In this document: one piece after another, positions 8,707 through 17,017 of the stretch
How the letters are laid out: each line of letters starts with the position of its first letter
How positions within the stretch are numbered: the stretch's first letter is position 1
From: an uncultured Muribaculum sp.
GTDB taxonomy: Bacteria > Bacteroidota > Bacteroidia > Bacteroidales > Muribaculaceae
NCBI GenBank assembly: GCA_910578785.1
Contig: CAJTSJ010000034.1
Coordinates: 1-19,224 of the forward strand
Length of the DNA: 19,224 nt
Direction of reading: 5' to 3'
Made by a program: the position numbers and the translations under genes
The notes under the pieces: model-generated
Told to the model about the DNA's origin: nothing
Database searches by the model: none
Seen by the model: the letters and a program-made list of their open reading frames with translations, nothing else

Positions 8707-8735
8707 TTTGAATTAATGGAAATTAATTACCTTTG
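8707..8735 (+). promoter_or_regulatory. Promoter of the PD40/CxxCH lipoprotein gene
   Basis: A -33 box TTTG (8707-8710) and a -7 box TACCTTTG (8728-8735) fit the Bacteroidetes consensus with a 17-bp spacer, slightly short. The leader to the ATG at 8805 would be about 63 nt. The rest of the 188-bp gap (8617-8804) is AT-rich with no further feature that I can support. Confidence 0.55.
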
Positions 8736-8804
8736 TGAGGCCGTTGCAGGCATAGTGCTATAAATTGAATACATGAAAAAATAATTAACCAACATCAATG
8801 GATT

Positions 8805-10313
8805 ATGATTAGCGCGCGATATAATATGTGGGGCTTTCTTTTGGGCCTTATGCTTTTGGTCTCAGGGTGCGGGAAGTCGGTATCGGTGCCGTTGTCGGGT
8901 GTTGCCGACAGTGCCGAAGCTCCTTCGATTTATCCCGATTATACATCGTTGGTGTTTCCGCCCAACATCGCCCCTTTGAATTTCGAAATTAAGTCTCCGG
9001 GTGAAGAATTTGTTGCCGAGCTTAAAGCTTCCGACGGTTCTTCAATAGCCGCCTCGGGCAAAACCGTCCAGTGGGACATGGACGAGTGGCGCGATTTTAT
9101 CGGGAAGAATGCCGGCAATGACGTGACGCTTAATGTGTATGTCAAGAACGGAGCAGGAGTCTGGACACGTTATTCATCAACAAGCCGCGTGGCTCCCGAT
9201 TCAATCGATTCGCATTTCTCCTACCGACTTATCGAGCCGTCATATACCATGTATGGCCTGCTGACCATAAATCAGCGCGACCTTACATCGTTTGACGAAT
9301 CAGTGATATTCAACAATACCTACAACCGCGACGAGACCCGCGGATTCTGCATCAACTGCCACGTGCCCCGCAACCAGTATCAGGACAAGAAGTCGCAGTT
9401 TCATGTTCGTCAGTTCAACGGCGGAACTCTGATTATGGACGGCTCGGAAGTGCGTAAGGTGAATCTTAAGACCGACAGCACGATTTCTGCCGGTGTCTAC
9501 CAGGCATGGCATCCAACGGCCGAGAATCTGATAGCTTACTCGGTCAACGACACCCACCAGCAGTTTTTCCTGAAGGACAAGCAGAAGATTGAAGTCCTCG
9601 ACAGTTCGTCGGATGTGATACTTTACGACCTGGATGCCAATGAAGTGTCGTCTGTGTCCAATGACACCACACTTCTCGAGACATTCCCTGCGTGGAGCCC
9701 TGAGGGCGACAGGCTGTTCTACAGCGTGGCGCGCTATCCTGAAGGGACTACAAGTAAAAATGTGGAGATGAAATTCGATGAGATACGCTACGACATAGTT
9801 TCGCGTCGGTTTGACATTGCGACGAAGTCATTTTCTGCCCCCGACACGGTAGTTTACGCCTCCGGACGAAGCCGCAGCGCATTGTTGCCTCGTGTGTCGC
9901 CCGACGGCCGCTATCTGCTTTTCTGCGAGGCCGACCACGGCACATTCCATATCTGGCACAAAGACAGCGACCTGTTTGTCGCCGATCTGACTACCGGCGA
10001 GATTATACCGTTGGACCAGGCCAACAGCGACGATGTGGACAGCTACCATTCATGGTCGTCAAACGGACGCTGGATCATATTCAGTTCACGACGCGACGAC
10101 GGTTCATATACCCGTCCCTACATAACATATTTCTCGCCTGAAGGGAAGGCGTCGAAGGCTTTCGTAGTTCCCCAGGAGGATCCGGCATATTATCAGCGGT
10201 TGATGAAGTCCTACAATGTCCCGGAATTCATGGTCAGTGCCGTCGAACCGACCCGCGCCGACATTCTTAAGGCTCTGGAGTCGGAAGCGACCCCCGTCAC
10301 TTACCGTCCGTAG
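8805..10313 (+). CDS. Lipoprotein with PD40/TolB-like beta-propeller repeats and a CxxCH haem-binding motif
   Basis: Exact function unknown. The 502-aa protein has a lipoprotein signal with lipobox VSGC and lipidated C22. The residues after C22 (GKSVS) lack the acidic cluster of surface-export signals, so a periplasm-facing anchor is more likely. A beta-sandwich-like N-terminal part (about 40-145) precedes the motif CINCH at 182-186, a canonical CxxCH c-type haem attachment site. At least four PD40/WD40-like repeats follow: AWHPTAENLIAYS (235-247), AWSPEGDRLFYS (296-307), RVSPDGRYLLF (363-373) and SWSSNGRWIIFSS (416-428). Similar Bacteroides proteins are sometimes labelled TolB-like or cytochrome c biosynthesis, from memory and without experimental support. 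The start at 8805 gives a proper signal; an internal ATG at 8826 (M8) would leave only 14 residues before the lipid cysteine. It appears to be transcribed alone. Confidence 0.85.
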   Translation: MISARYNMWGFLLGLMLLVSGCGKSVSVPLSGVADSAEAPSIYPDYTSLVFPPNIAPLNFEIKSPGEEFVAELKASDGSSIAASGKTVQWDMDEWRDFIGKNAGNDVTLNVYVKNGAGVWTRYSSTSRVAPDSIDSHFSYRLIEPSYTMYGLLTINQRDLTSFDESVIFNNTYNRDETRGFCINCHVPRNQYQDKKSQFHVRQFNGGTLIMDGSEVRKVNLKTDSTISAGVYQAWHPTAENLIAYSVNDTHQQFFLKDKQKIEVLDSSSDVILYDLDANEVSSVSNDTTLLETFPAWSPEGDRLFYSVARYPEGTTSKNVEMKFDEIRYDIVSRRFDIATKSFSAPDTVVYASGRSRSALLPRVSPDGRYLLFCEADHGTFHIWHKDSDLFVADLTTGEIIPLDQANSDDVDSYHSWSSNGRWIIFSSRRDDGSYTRPYITYFSPEGKASKAFVVPQEDPAYYQRLMKSYNVPEFMVSAVEPTRADILKALESEATPVTYRP

Positions 10314-10340
10314 TGCGGAATCCCCTCGGGATGTGATAGA

Positions 10341-10373
10341 ATACTTAATAATGTAAATCAAATACCTGAAATT
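10341..10373 (+). promoter_or_regulatory. Shared activator-type element upstream of the beta-galactosidase gene (copy 1)
   Basis: This 33-bp block matches 28 of 33 positions of 13742-13774 upstream of susC, without gaps and at the same 58-bp distance from the start of an identical -7 box. It contains the common core TAATAATG-N-AAATCAAATA. Counting one extra base upstream, the motif AATACTTAA (10340-10348) is repeated as AATACCTGA (10361-10369), 21 bp later. This looks like tandem half-sites for an AraC-type regulator. Confidence 0.65.
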
Positions 10374-10388
10374 GCATAGCATGCAATT
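10370..10388. promoter_or_regulatory. Palindromic operator candidate in the beta-galactosidase promoter
   Basis: Perfect inverted repeat AATTGCAT-AGC-ATGCAATT (8-bp arms, 3-nt centre), ending 10 bp before the -7 box and covering the -33 region. It has no T tract, so it is not a terminator. It is absent from the otherwise matching susC promoter. A dimeric repressor site is the simplest reading. Confidence 0.45.
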
Positions 10389-10398
10389 GCTTTAAGTC

Positions 10399-10406
10399 TA
10401 TATTTG
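10399..10406 (+). promoter_or_regulatory. -7 box of the beta-galactosidase promoter
   Basis: TATATTTG is a perfect TAnnTTTG match. It is followed by ATAAATTT (10410-10417), which also follows the susC -7 box at the same spacing. No TTTG is present at -33, as expected for an activator-dependent promoter. The predicted start is near 10413. Confidence 0.7.
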
Positions 10407-10454
10407 TGGATAAATTTAGACCGTTGCAAAATCAATCAACAGGGAGGCCTTTTG

Positions 10455-10484
10455 ATGTTTTGCAGAATTAACAGTGTTGCATAA
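10455..10484 (+). CDS. Possible leader ORF of 9 codons overlapping the beta-galactosidase start
   Basis: A strong Shine-Dalgarno-like AGGGAGG (10441-10447) stands 7 nt before an ATG at 10455. That ATG opens a 9-codon frame, MFCRINSVA. Its TAA (10482-10484) overlaps the beta-galactosidase ATG (10484-10486) as TAATG, the classic arrangement for translational coupling. The Shine-Dalgarno is too far (36 nt) from the beta-galactosidase ATG to serve it directly. It lies inside the predicted transcript leader. It may be fortuitous, because such short frames are common by chance. Confidence 0.35.
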   Translation: MFCRINSVA

Positions 10485-13400
10485 TGAGACAAACGATTAT
10501 TAGTGCGGTAATGGTTTCGACCGCATTTATTGCGCTGAATGCGCAGCAGATACCCGACTGGGAGAATCCCGATGTGGTAGGTATCAACAAGGAACCGTAT
10601 CATTGCACGCTGACCTTGCCTTCCGGATTGAAGCCGGGCGATGCGTGGTTGCCTCTTGATGGAAAGTGGAGATTCAAGTGGTCGGCCGACCCATGGACAA
10701 GGCCTGTCGATTTTTATAAGCCCGGCTATGATGCCTCGGATTGGGACATGATAACTGTTCCCGGAACGTGGCAGATGCAGGGGTACGGCATGCCGATATA
10801 TACGAATTGGACATATCCGTTCAAAAAGTCATTGCCCCGGGTGACTGATGAACCTCCGGTCGAATACTACTCCTATTCCCACAGAAATCCTGTAGGGTCA
10901 TATCTGACCTCGTTTCATCTGGGCAAGAAGGACAATGCGCATCGCTATTTCATAAATTTCGATGGCGTCAAGTCGGCTATGTATCTGTGGGTGAACGGTA
11001 AAAAGGTAGGCTACAGCCAGAATTCCATGTCGCCGGCTGAATTCGATGTGACTGACTATGTCCGTCAAGGCGACAATGAATTGGCCGTAGAGGTATACCG
11101 ATGGTCTGACGGCAGCTACCTTGAGGATCAGGACATGTGGCGTTTCAGTGGAATATACCGTAATGTCGGATTGTCGATACGTCCCGATGTGTTTATCCGT
11201 GACTACTCCGTGGTCCCGAACTTTGACGACGGCTACGGTTCATGCCGGTTGAGCGTCGATGTGGAGATTGACAACCGTAGCGGGCGCAAGGCCGGCGGAC
11301 GAGAGGTGAAGGTGTATGTCAAAGGCCATGACAGTCAGGGCCGTCCGGTGGACATGACGTTGTCTAAAGTCGTACCTTCCATAGCCCGTTCAGGCAAGTC
11401 GGACATGAATTTTGATTTCACGATTGACAATCCGGCGCTTTGGACGAGTGAGACCCCCGTGCTTTACGATGTCGAGATAGCGTTGCTTAAGGATGGCATG
11501 GAGCATGAACGCTTGTCGTGCAAGACCGGTCTGCGTGAAGTCAGGATAGACGGAGAAGTCTTTAAAATCAACGGCAAGCCTGTAAAACTGAGGGGAGTGA
11601 ACCGTCATGAACATCATCCGCGCACAGGAAGGACTATGGACGAGGCCACAATGCGGAAGGACCTTTCGTTGATGAAGCAGGCTAATGTCAACATGATACG
11701 CACGAGCCACTATCCCGATGTGCCTCTGTTTTATGAGTTGTGTGACGAATATGGATTTTACGTTATGGACGAGGCCAACCAGGAGTCGCACGACTTCGGT
11801 ACGGGAAGCAAAGTCCTCGGCGACAATCCCGCATGGGAAAAAGCCCATGTCGACAGAGCTGTGTCTCTCGTCAGGCGCGACAGAAACCATCCGTCGGTCA
11901 TTATGTGGTCGTTGGGAAACGAGGGAGGAAGCGGATGCAACTTCCGGGCTATGCGCGATGCAGTGCTGGCCGTCGACTCGTCGCGCGTGGTCTACTGCGA
12001 CACCGACCGGGATAAGTCTGACATATACGATGAGGGATATCTGTCGCCGGAGATGTTGCGCAAATACGGACGCGACATCACCGACCGTCCTGTGTTTATG
12101 CGTGAGTATTCACACGCCATGGGCAATGCCGGAGGCAATCTGCGTGAGTATTGGGATGTCATCTACGCAGACTCCACGTTGCTCGGCGGTGCGATCTGGG
12201 ATTGGGCCGACCAGGGCATTGCTAAAAAAGTCAATGGTGACCGTCTGAGGTATGACGGCAACCAGTCGCGTCTGGCCAAGGACGATGATGAATACTGGGC
12301 CTACGGAGGCGACTTCGGCGATGCGCCCAACGACGGCCCGTTTTGTCTGAACGGCCTTGTGGCTCCGGACCGCACACCGCATCCCCATTATATGGAAGTC
12401 AGGAAAGTCTATCAGACCATTGACTTTTGTATGGACGATTCGTTGTCAGGCGGCATCCGTCTGGTAAGGCGTGATCCATTTGTCGACATAAACAAGTATG
12501 ACTATACGTTTGATCTGCTTGCCGACGGTGAGATAATCAATACAGGTACTGTTGTTCCGGATGGCGGTGTGTTGCATCCGGATATTGCCTGGAGGGAGGC
12601 TGACGGGAAAGAGATGATGCTCAATGTTTATGCCCGTTTGAAAAATGATGAGGTCTGGGCTGAACGTGGATTTGCTGTGGCTTGCGAGCAGTTCGTGCTC
12701 GGCGGCGGGAAGTCTACGTGTGTTGAACATCAATCAGGCCAATCTGCTGTCAGGGTGGACAGTGCCGGTAATGTGATAACAGTGTCAGGCGATAAATTCA
12801 CGATTACATTTGACCGTGACAACGGCTCGCTGCTGTCGTGGGTCTATGGCGGAAGCGACATGTTGAAATCCAGGTTTGAACCTTACTTCTGGAAGCCGGC
12901 CAACGACAGCCAGCGGAGAAACGGTTATGAAAACAGGCTTGGCGCATGGCGTAATGCCCACGAATCAAGACAAACGGCTTCTGTCGACATTACGGAAGGC
13001 GACTCGGCTGTAAATTTGGTTTATGCGATGGATTTGGTTGATGTCGGTGCTAAATGCAATTTGTCTTATAATGTAAGACGCGATGGGTCGGTTTCGGTAA
13101 AAATGGACTATGTGCCATGCAAAGACAGCATACCACTGATGCCGAAGTTCGGATTCCGGTGTGGACTACCTGAAGAATTCAGCACCGTGGCGTGGTACGG
13201 GCGTGGTCCGCATGAGAATTATCCCGACCGGAAGGAGTCTGCCTTTGTCGGCAGATATAGTATGGATGTCGATGAGTTCATCACGGACTATATAGTGCCT
13301 CAGGACAATTCAAACCGAAGCGACGTGCGATGGGCATCGTTTACCGACAGTCACGGCAAGGGACTCAGGATTGTGTCGGATACTCCGTATAACTTCAGGG

Positions 13401-13603
13401 CATGGCCATACGACGAATCCAATCTGGAGACAGTCGGGCATGCTCACGAAATCCGGCGCGGCGATAGGATAACTGTCAATGTCGACCGCGACATCCACGG
13501 AGTAGGGGGCAACGATGCCTGGGGGGCGAGAACCCTCGACAAATACACATTGGACGGGAACGTGGAACGGCATTTTGAACTGACCCTTATGCCTCTCATG
13601 TAG
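10484..13603 (+). CDS. Secreted GH2 beta-galactosidase
   Basis: Retaining glycoside hydrolase of the LacZ type, probably releasing terminal beta-linked galactose from an imported glycan in the periplasm. The 1039-aa protein has a signal peptide (1-20, ALNA followed by QQ), then a sugar-binding jelly roll (about 50-235) and an immunoglobulin-like domain (about 240-350). The TIM barrel runs from about 355 to 650 and starts after GVNRHEHHP. The acid/base glutamate is E480 in SLGNEGG and the nucleophile is E541 in MREYSHAMGN. A Bgal_small_N domain (about 764-1035) carries YGRGPHENYPDR and GGNDAWG, which favours true beta-galactosidase over other GH2 activities. It precedes susC by 248 bp but has its own promoter, which resembles that of susC. 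Codon use includes many AGG, AGA and CGG arginine codons, unlike susCD. Confidence 0.93.
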   Translation: MRQTIISAVMVSTAFIALNAQQIPDWENPDVVGINKEPYHCTLTLPSGLKPGDAWLPLDGKWRFKWSADPWTRPVDFYKPGYDASDWDMITVPGTWQMQGYGMPIYTNWTYPFKKSLPRVTDEPPVEYYSYSHRNPVGSYLTSFHLGKKDNAHRYFINFDGVKSAMYLWVNGKKVGYSQNSMSPAEFDVTDYVRQGDNELAVEVYRWSDGSYLEDQDMWRFSGIYRNVGLSIRPDVFIRDYSVVPNFDDGYGSCRLSVDVEIDNRSGRKAGGREVKVYVKGHDSQGRPVDMTLSKVVPSIARSGKSDMNFDFTIDNPALWTSETPVLYDVEIALLKDGMEHERLSCKTGLREVRIDGEVFKINGKPVKLRGVNRHEHHPRTGRTMDEATMRKDLSLMKQANVNMIRTSHYPDVPLFYELCDEYGFYVMDEANQESHDFGTGSKVLGDNPAWEKAHVDRAVSLVRRDRNHPSVIMWSLGNEGGSGCNFRAMRDAVLAVDSSRVVYCDTDRDKSDIYDEGYLSPEMLRKYGRDITDRPVFMREYSHAMGNAGGNLREYWDVIYADSTLLGGAIWDWADQGIAKKVNGDRLRYDGNQSRLAKDDDEYWAYGGDFGDAPNDGPFCLNGLVAPDRTPHPHYMEVRKVYQTIDFCMDDSLSGGIRLVRRDPFVDINKYDYTFDLLADGEIINTGTVVPDGGVLHPDIAWREADGKEMMLNVYARLKNDEVWAERGFAVACEQFVLGGGKSTCVEHQSGQSAVRVDSAGNVITVSGDKFTITFDRDNGSLLSWVYGGSDMLKSRFEPYFWKPANDSQRRNGYENRLGAWRNAHESRQTASVDITEGDSAVNLVYAMDLVDVGAKCNLSYNVRRDGSVSVKMDYVPCKDSIPLMPKFGFRCGLPEEFSTVAWYGRGPHENYPDRKESAFVGRYSMDVDEFITDYIVPQDNSNRSDVRWASFTDSHGKGLRIVSDTPYNFRAWPYDESNLETVGHAHEIRRGDRITVNVDRDIHGVGGNDAWGARTLDKYTLDGNVERHFELTLMPLM

Positions 13604-13633
13604 TTTTATCGGCAATGTGGGTCGTTTCCGGAT

Positions 13634-13646
13634 GGCACCTTGTGCC
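13634..13646. other. Short hairpin after the beta-galactosidase gene
   Basis: GGCAC-CTT-GTGCC gives a 5-bp stem with a 3-nt loop, 30 bp after the stop. The bases after it are TTAGGGGG rather than a T tract, so it does not look like an efficient intrinsic terminator. Read-through into susC is possible. Confidence 0.25.
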
Positions 13647-13741
13647 TTAGGGGGTAATATATTGTTTGAATTTTATAAATATTTGATTTATAAGATATTG
13701 TAAGGAGAGGGTATTTGACGGCAGATATAAAAATAGACATA

Positions 13742-13774
13742 ATATCTAATAATGGAAATCAAATATCTAAATTT
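13742..13774 (+). promoter_or_regulatory. Shared activator-type element upstream of susC (copy 2)
   Basis: Matches 10341-10373 at 28 of 33 positions. The perfect 9-bp motif AATATCTAA occurs at 13741-13749 and again at 13762-13770, exactly 21 bp apart and in the same orientation. An upstream AGATAT (13723-13728) is the inverse of the ATATCT inside the motif. The element sits 58 bp before the -7 box, as at the beta-galactosidase gene. Confidence 0.65.
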
Positions 13775-13799
13775 AAAAACGATGAAAGATTCCTTAACA

Positions 13800-13807
13800 T
13801 ATATTTG
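13800..13807 (+). promoter_or_regulatory. -7 box of the susCD promoter
   Basis: TATATTTG is identical to the beta-galactosidase -7 box and is followed by CGA then ATAAATTT. There is no TTTG at -33. The predicted start near 13814 gives a leader of about 38 nt before the susC ATG at 13852. Confidence 0.7.
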
Positions 13808-13851
13808 CGAATAAATTTTCAATTAAATTTAATACACTAATTAAACACAAA

Positions 13852-16800
13852 ATGAAAAAAGTAATTTTTATTTTGTCGATGCTGTTAATCAGTATCGGTA
13901 TTACGGCACAAACCCACACCGTGACGGGTGTTGTGACCGATGCCGACCATGAACCGATGGTCGGGGTGAGTATTATAGAGAAAGGAACATCTAACGGAGC
14001 CATGACCGATATAGATGGTAAGTTCACGCTGAAAGTAGGCCCTAAGGCTGTCCTTCGTGCTTCTTATATCGGATATGTAACCCAGGAAGTTTCGGTAGGC
14101 AACAAAACTTCGGTGAACATCGAGCTTAAAGAAGACAATCTTGAACTTGACGAAGTCGTTGTGATCGGCTACGGTACTCAGAAGAAGAGCGACGTGACCG
14201 GTTCTGTATCGTCGATATCAAGCGACGACATCAAGGGCCTCGCTACAGTTGACGCCGCCGCCGCACTTCAGGGTAAGGCCGCCGGTGTTCAGATTCTGAA
14301 CACTTCCGGTGCTCCGGGTTCAGGTGCCAGTATCCGTATCCGCGGTTATTCGTCCAACTCCGGAAACCTCGGCCCGCTGTTGATCGTCGACGGTCTTAAA
14401 GTGGATAACATCCAATATCTCGACCCCTCGATGATTGAGTCTATGGAGGTTCTTAAGGATGCCGCTTCCGCCGCCATCTATGGTGCCCAGGCAGGTAACG
14501 GTGTTGTGCTTATCACTACCAAGAACGGTGCTGTCAGAGACGGCCAGCCCAAGGTCATCTATTCATTCAAGGCCATTAACCAGCGCCTCGGCAAGACTCC
14601 CGAAATCTTCGGAGCCAAGGACTGGATCCGCTATAAGGAACTTTCCGGCTACGACATGAAGGCTCTCTGCAAGGATTATGATGTTGATTATGATAATCCT
14701 GCCGAAACCGACTGGATTGATGAGGTGTTTGAGCCGAGCTGGGCTACACAGCACTCGGTAATCTTCCAGGACGGCAACGAGAAGGGCAACTTCTTTACTT
14801 CAATCAACTATGTTGAGAACAACGGTATCGTTGTGGGCGACAAGGACACATATTCACGTCTGACCGCTCAGCTCAATGCCGAATATAAGATGTATAACTG
14901 GATTAAGGTGGGAACCAACACCTCAATCGAACGTTGGAAGACCCGCAGCATCCCCCATCAGAGCGCTTACGGCTCGGCACTTGCTCCCGCATTGCAGCTC
15001 GACCCGCTGACTCCGGTATATTGGGACAGTGTTGACGATTTCCCCGCAGGTGTGAAGGATGTTTACAATACTAAGCCCGGAAACATTATGGTAGCTCCTA
15101 ATGGAAAATACTACGCTACTTCAAAGTTCCAGATTGACAACAACGGTAATCCCTTGCTGCAGATTGCACGTAACAATTCCCGCAACGGAGGATTTACAGT
15201 CCGCGGTACCGGATTTGTTGACCTTATGCCGTTCAAGGGTTTCGTATTTACTTCACGCTTCTCTTACCGTATAGCACAGAGCAATAGCCACAACTATTCT
15301 GAACCGTACTATATGAACGGTCAGGCAAAAGCCGATGATTATGAAATCTCAGCCAACGCCAACAACAACTACTACTATCAGTGGGAAAACTTCGCCAACT
15401 ACAACAACGATTTCGGCAAGCACAAAGTCGGCGCCATGATCGGTATGTCGTACACCCAGAGCAAGTCTGATAACGTTTCAGCCTCCGCCAAGGGTACAGA
15501 AGGTGCCGAGATTCTTAAGGGTCAGGGCAGCAAGTTCCAGTATCTTGACTATGTCAACTCTGCCAGCACCACCACAAAGAGCATCGGCAACATAATCAAC
15601 ATGTATACGAGCCTTTCATACTTCGGACGTGTTATGTATGCTTACGACAACCGTTATAGCCTGCAGTTCAACTTCCGTGCCGACGCATTCGACACCTCCA
15701 AGCTTCCCGCCAACAAGCGTTGGGGTAAATTCCCCTCACTGTCTGCAGGATGGACAGTCAGCAACGAAAAGTTTGTCCGCGAACATGTAAGCCCTGATGT
15801 CCTTTCGCTCTTGAAGGTACGTGCATCATGGGGTAAGAACGGTAACATCAACGTGCTCAGCGGCTATCCTTATGCTTCGCCCATCAGCTACAACAGCGCA
15901 TGGTATCAGTACGGCGACAGCCCCGAACTCCACTACGGTTCTTATCCTACCCGTATGGCTAACCCAAATCTGCGCTGGGAGACATCCGTACAGACTGACT
16001 TCGGTATCGACATGCGATTCCTTAACGGACGCCTGTCTGCAAGCCTTGACTACTACAACAAGGACACCAAAGACCTTCTTGTGACCATCACTCCTATACC
16101 TGAAGTTTACGCCAACGGTACTACTACCGTCAATGCCGGTAAGATTAACAACCGTGGTTTTGAAATGGAACTTGGCTGGAGAGACCGCATCGGCGATTTC
16201 ACTTACAGCGTTTCTGCCAACATGTCGACTTTGCGCAACAAGGTTACCGATCTTTATGACGACATCGAGCGCATAACTACCGCAACCGGCGGTGCCGACG
16301 GTACAAACAACAAGGTGCACAGTGCATTTGAGGAAGGCCACTCGATATGGTATTTCCGTGCATTCGACTACGTGGGTGTAAACCGCGAGACCGGTGCTCC
16401 GCAGTTCCGTAACCGCAACGGTGAAATCGTGGGCTCTTCGGAACTTTCCGACGAGGACATGACCGACATCGGTTCTGCAATCCCGACTCTGACTTACGGT
16501 ATTACCCTCAACCTTGCTTATAAGGGTATCGACCTCACCGTGTTTGGAACCGGCGTTTCAGGCAACAAGATTTTCAACGTGCTTTACCGTGCCGACTCTC
16601 CCATGGGTAACTCTTTGAAATATTACATGGATAATGCCTGGACTCCCGAGCACCGCAACGCTTCTATGCCTGAAGTAGGACAGGTTGCACAGGACCGCAA
16701 CTTCTGGAGCTCAAGCGCATCTATGTTCAGCGGCGCATACTTCAAGATTAAGCAGATACAGCTTGGCTATACGTTGCCTCAGAAGCTTACAAGAAAGGCA

Positions 16801-16974
16801 TACGTGAAGAACCTCCGCTTCTACGTTTCGCTTGACGACTTCTTCACATTCTCGAAATATCCCGGTATGGATCCGGAGACCGCAACCCGTTCGGGCAACG
16901 GTGCCGCCGGATATGACATCGGTTCTTACCCGACAATGAAGAAGATTACTTTAGGTGCTACTATCGGTTTCTAA
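13852..16974 (+). CDS. SusC/RagA-family TonB-dependent outer membrane transporter
   Basis: Outer-membrane beta-barrel that imports oligosaccharides with TonB energy, capped by its SusD partner encoded 43 bp downstream. The 1040-aa protein has a signal peptide (about 1-19, then QTHTV). A carboxypeptidase-regulatory-like domain follows (about 21-95, VTGVVTD...GKFTL). Next come the SusC signature with TonB-box-like segment LDEVVVIGYGTQKKSDVTGS (99-118), the plug (about 112-226, with ESMEVLKDAASAAIYGAQAG at 196-215), and a C-terminal barrel ending in GATIGF. There is no N-terminal secretin/STN domain, so it is not the kind that signals to an anti-sigma factor. This fits control by a separate activator. 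Codon use is strongly biased (Arg CGT/CGC, Asn AAC), suggesting high expression. The transported glycan is unknown; the neighbouring beta-galactosidase suggests a galactoside. Confidence 0.95.
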   Translation: MKKVIFILSMLLISIGITAQTHTVTGVVTDADHEPMVGVSIIEKGTSNGAMTDIDGKFTLKVGPKAVLRASYIGYVTQEVSVGNKTSVNIELKEDNLELDEVVVIGYGTQKKSDVTGSVSSISSDDIKGLATVDAAAALQGKAAGVQILNTSGAPGSGASIRIRGYSSNSGNLGPLLIVDGLKVDNIQYLDPSMIESMEVLKDAASAAIYGAQAGNGVVLITTKNGAVRDGQPKVIYSFKAINQRLGKTPEIFGAKDWIRYKELSGYDMKALCKDYDVDYDNPAETDWIDEVFEPSWATQHSVIFQDGNEKGNFFTSINYVENNGIVVGDKDTYSRLTAQLNAEYKMYNWIKVGTNTSIERWKTRSIPHQSAYGSALAPALQLDPLTPVYWDSVDDFPAGVKDVYNTKPGNIMVAPNGKYYATSKFQIDNNGNPLLQIARNNSRNGGFTVRGTGFVDLMPFKGFVFTSRFSYRIAQSNSHNYSEPYYMNGQAKADDYEISANANNNYYYQWENFANYNNDFGKHKVGAMIGMSYTQSKSDNVSASAKGTEGAEILKGQGSKFQYLDYVNSASTTTKSIGNIINMYTSLSYFGRVMYAYDNRYSLQFNFRADAFDTSKLPANKRWGKFPSLSAGWTVSNEKFVREHVSPDVLSLLKVRASWGKNGNINVLSGYPYASPISYNSAWYQYGDSPELHYGSYPTRMANPNLRWETSVQTDFGIDMRFLNGRLSASLDYYNKDTKDLLVTITPIPEVYANGTTTVNAGKINNRGFEMELGWRDRIGDFTYSVSANMSTLRNKVTDLYDDIERITTATGGADGTNNKVHSAFEEGHSIWYFRAFDYVGVNRETGAPQFRNRNGEIVGSSELSDEDMTDIGSAIPTLTYGITLNLAYKGIDLTVFGTGVSGNKIFNVLYRADSPMGNSLKYYMDNAWTPEHRNASMPEVGQVAQDRNFWSSSASMFSGAYFKIKQIQLGYTLPQKLTRKAYVKNLRFYVSLDDFFTFSKYPGMDPETATRSGNGAAGYDIGSYPTMKKITLGATIGF

Positions 16975-17017
16975 TCCGCCTATGGACTAAGTATCATAAT
17001 AATAAATTAATTACATC

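Noticed and set aside
8713..8730. Third copy of the shared promoter element upstream of the PD40 lipoprotein gene
   Set aside because: Only a short resemblance (TAATGGAAATTAA). It lies against the -7 box rather than 58 bp away and has no 21-bp repeat, so it is probably AT-rich chance.
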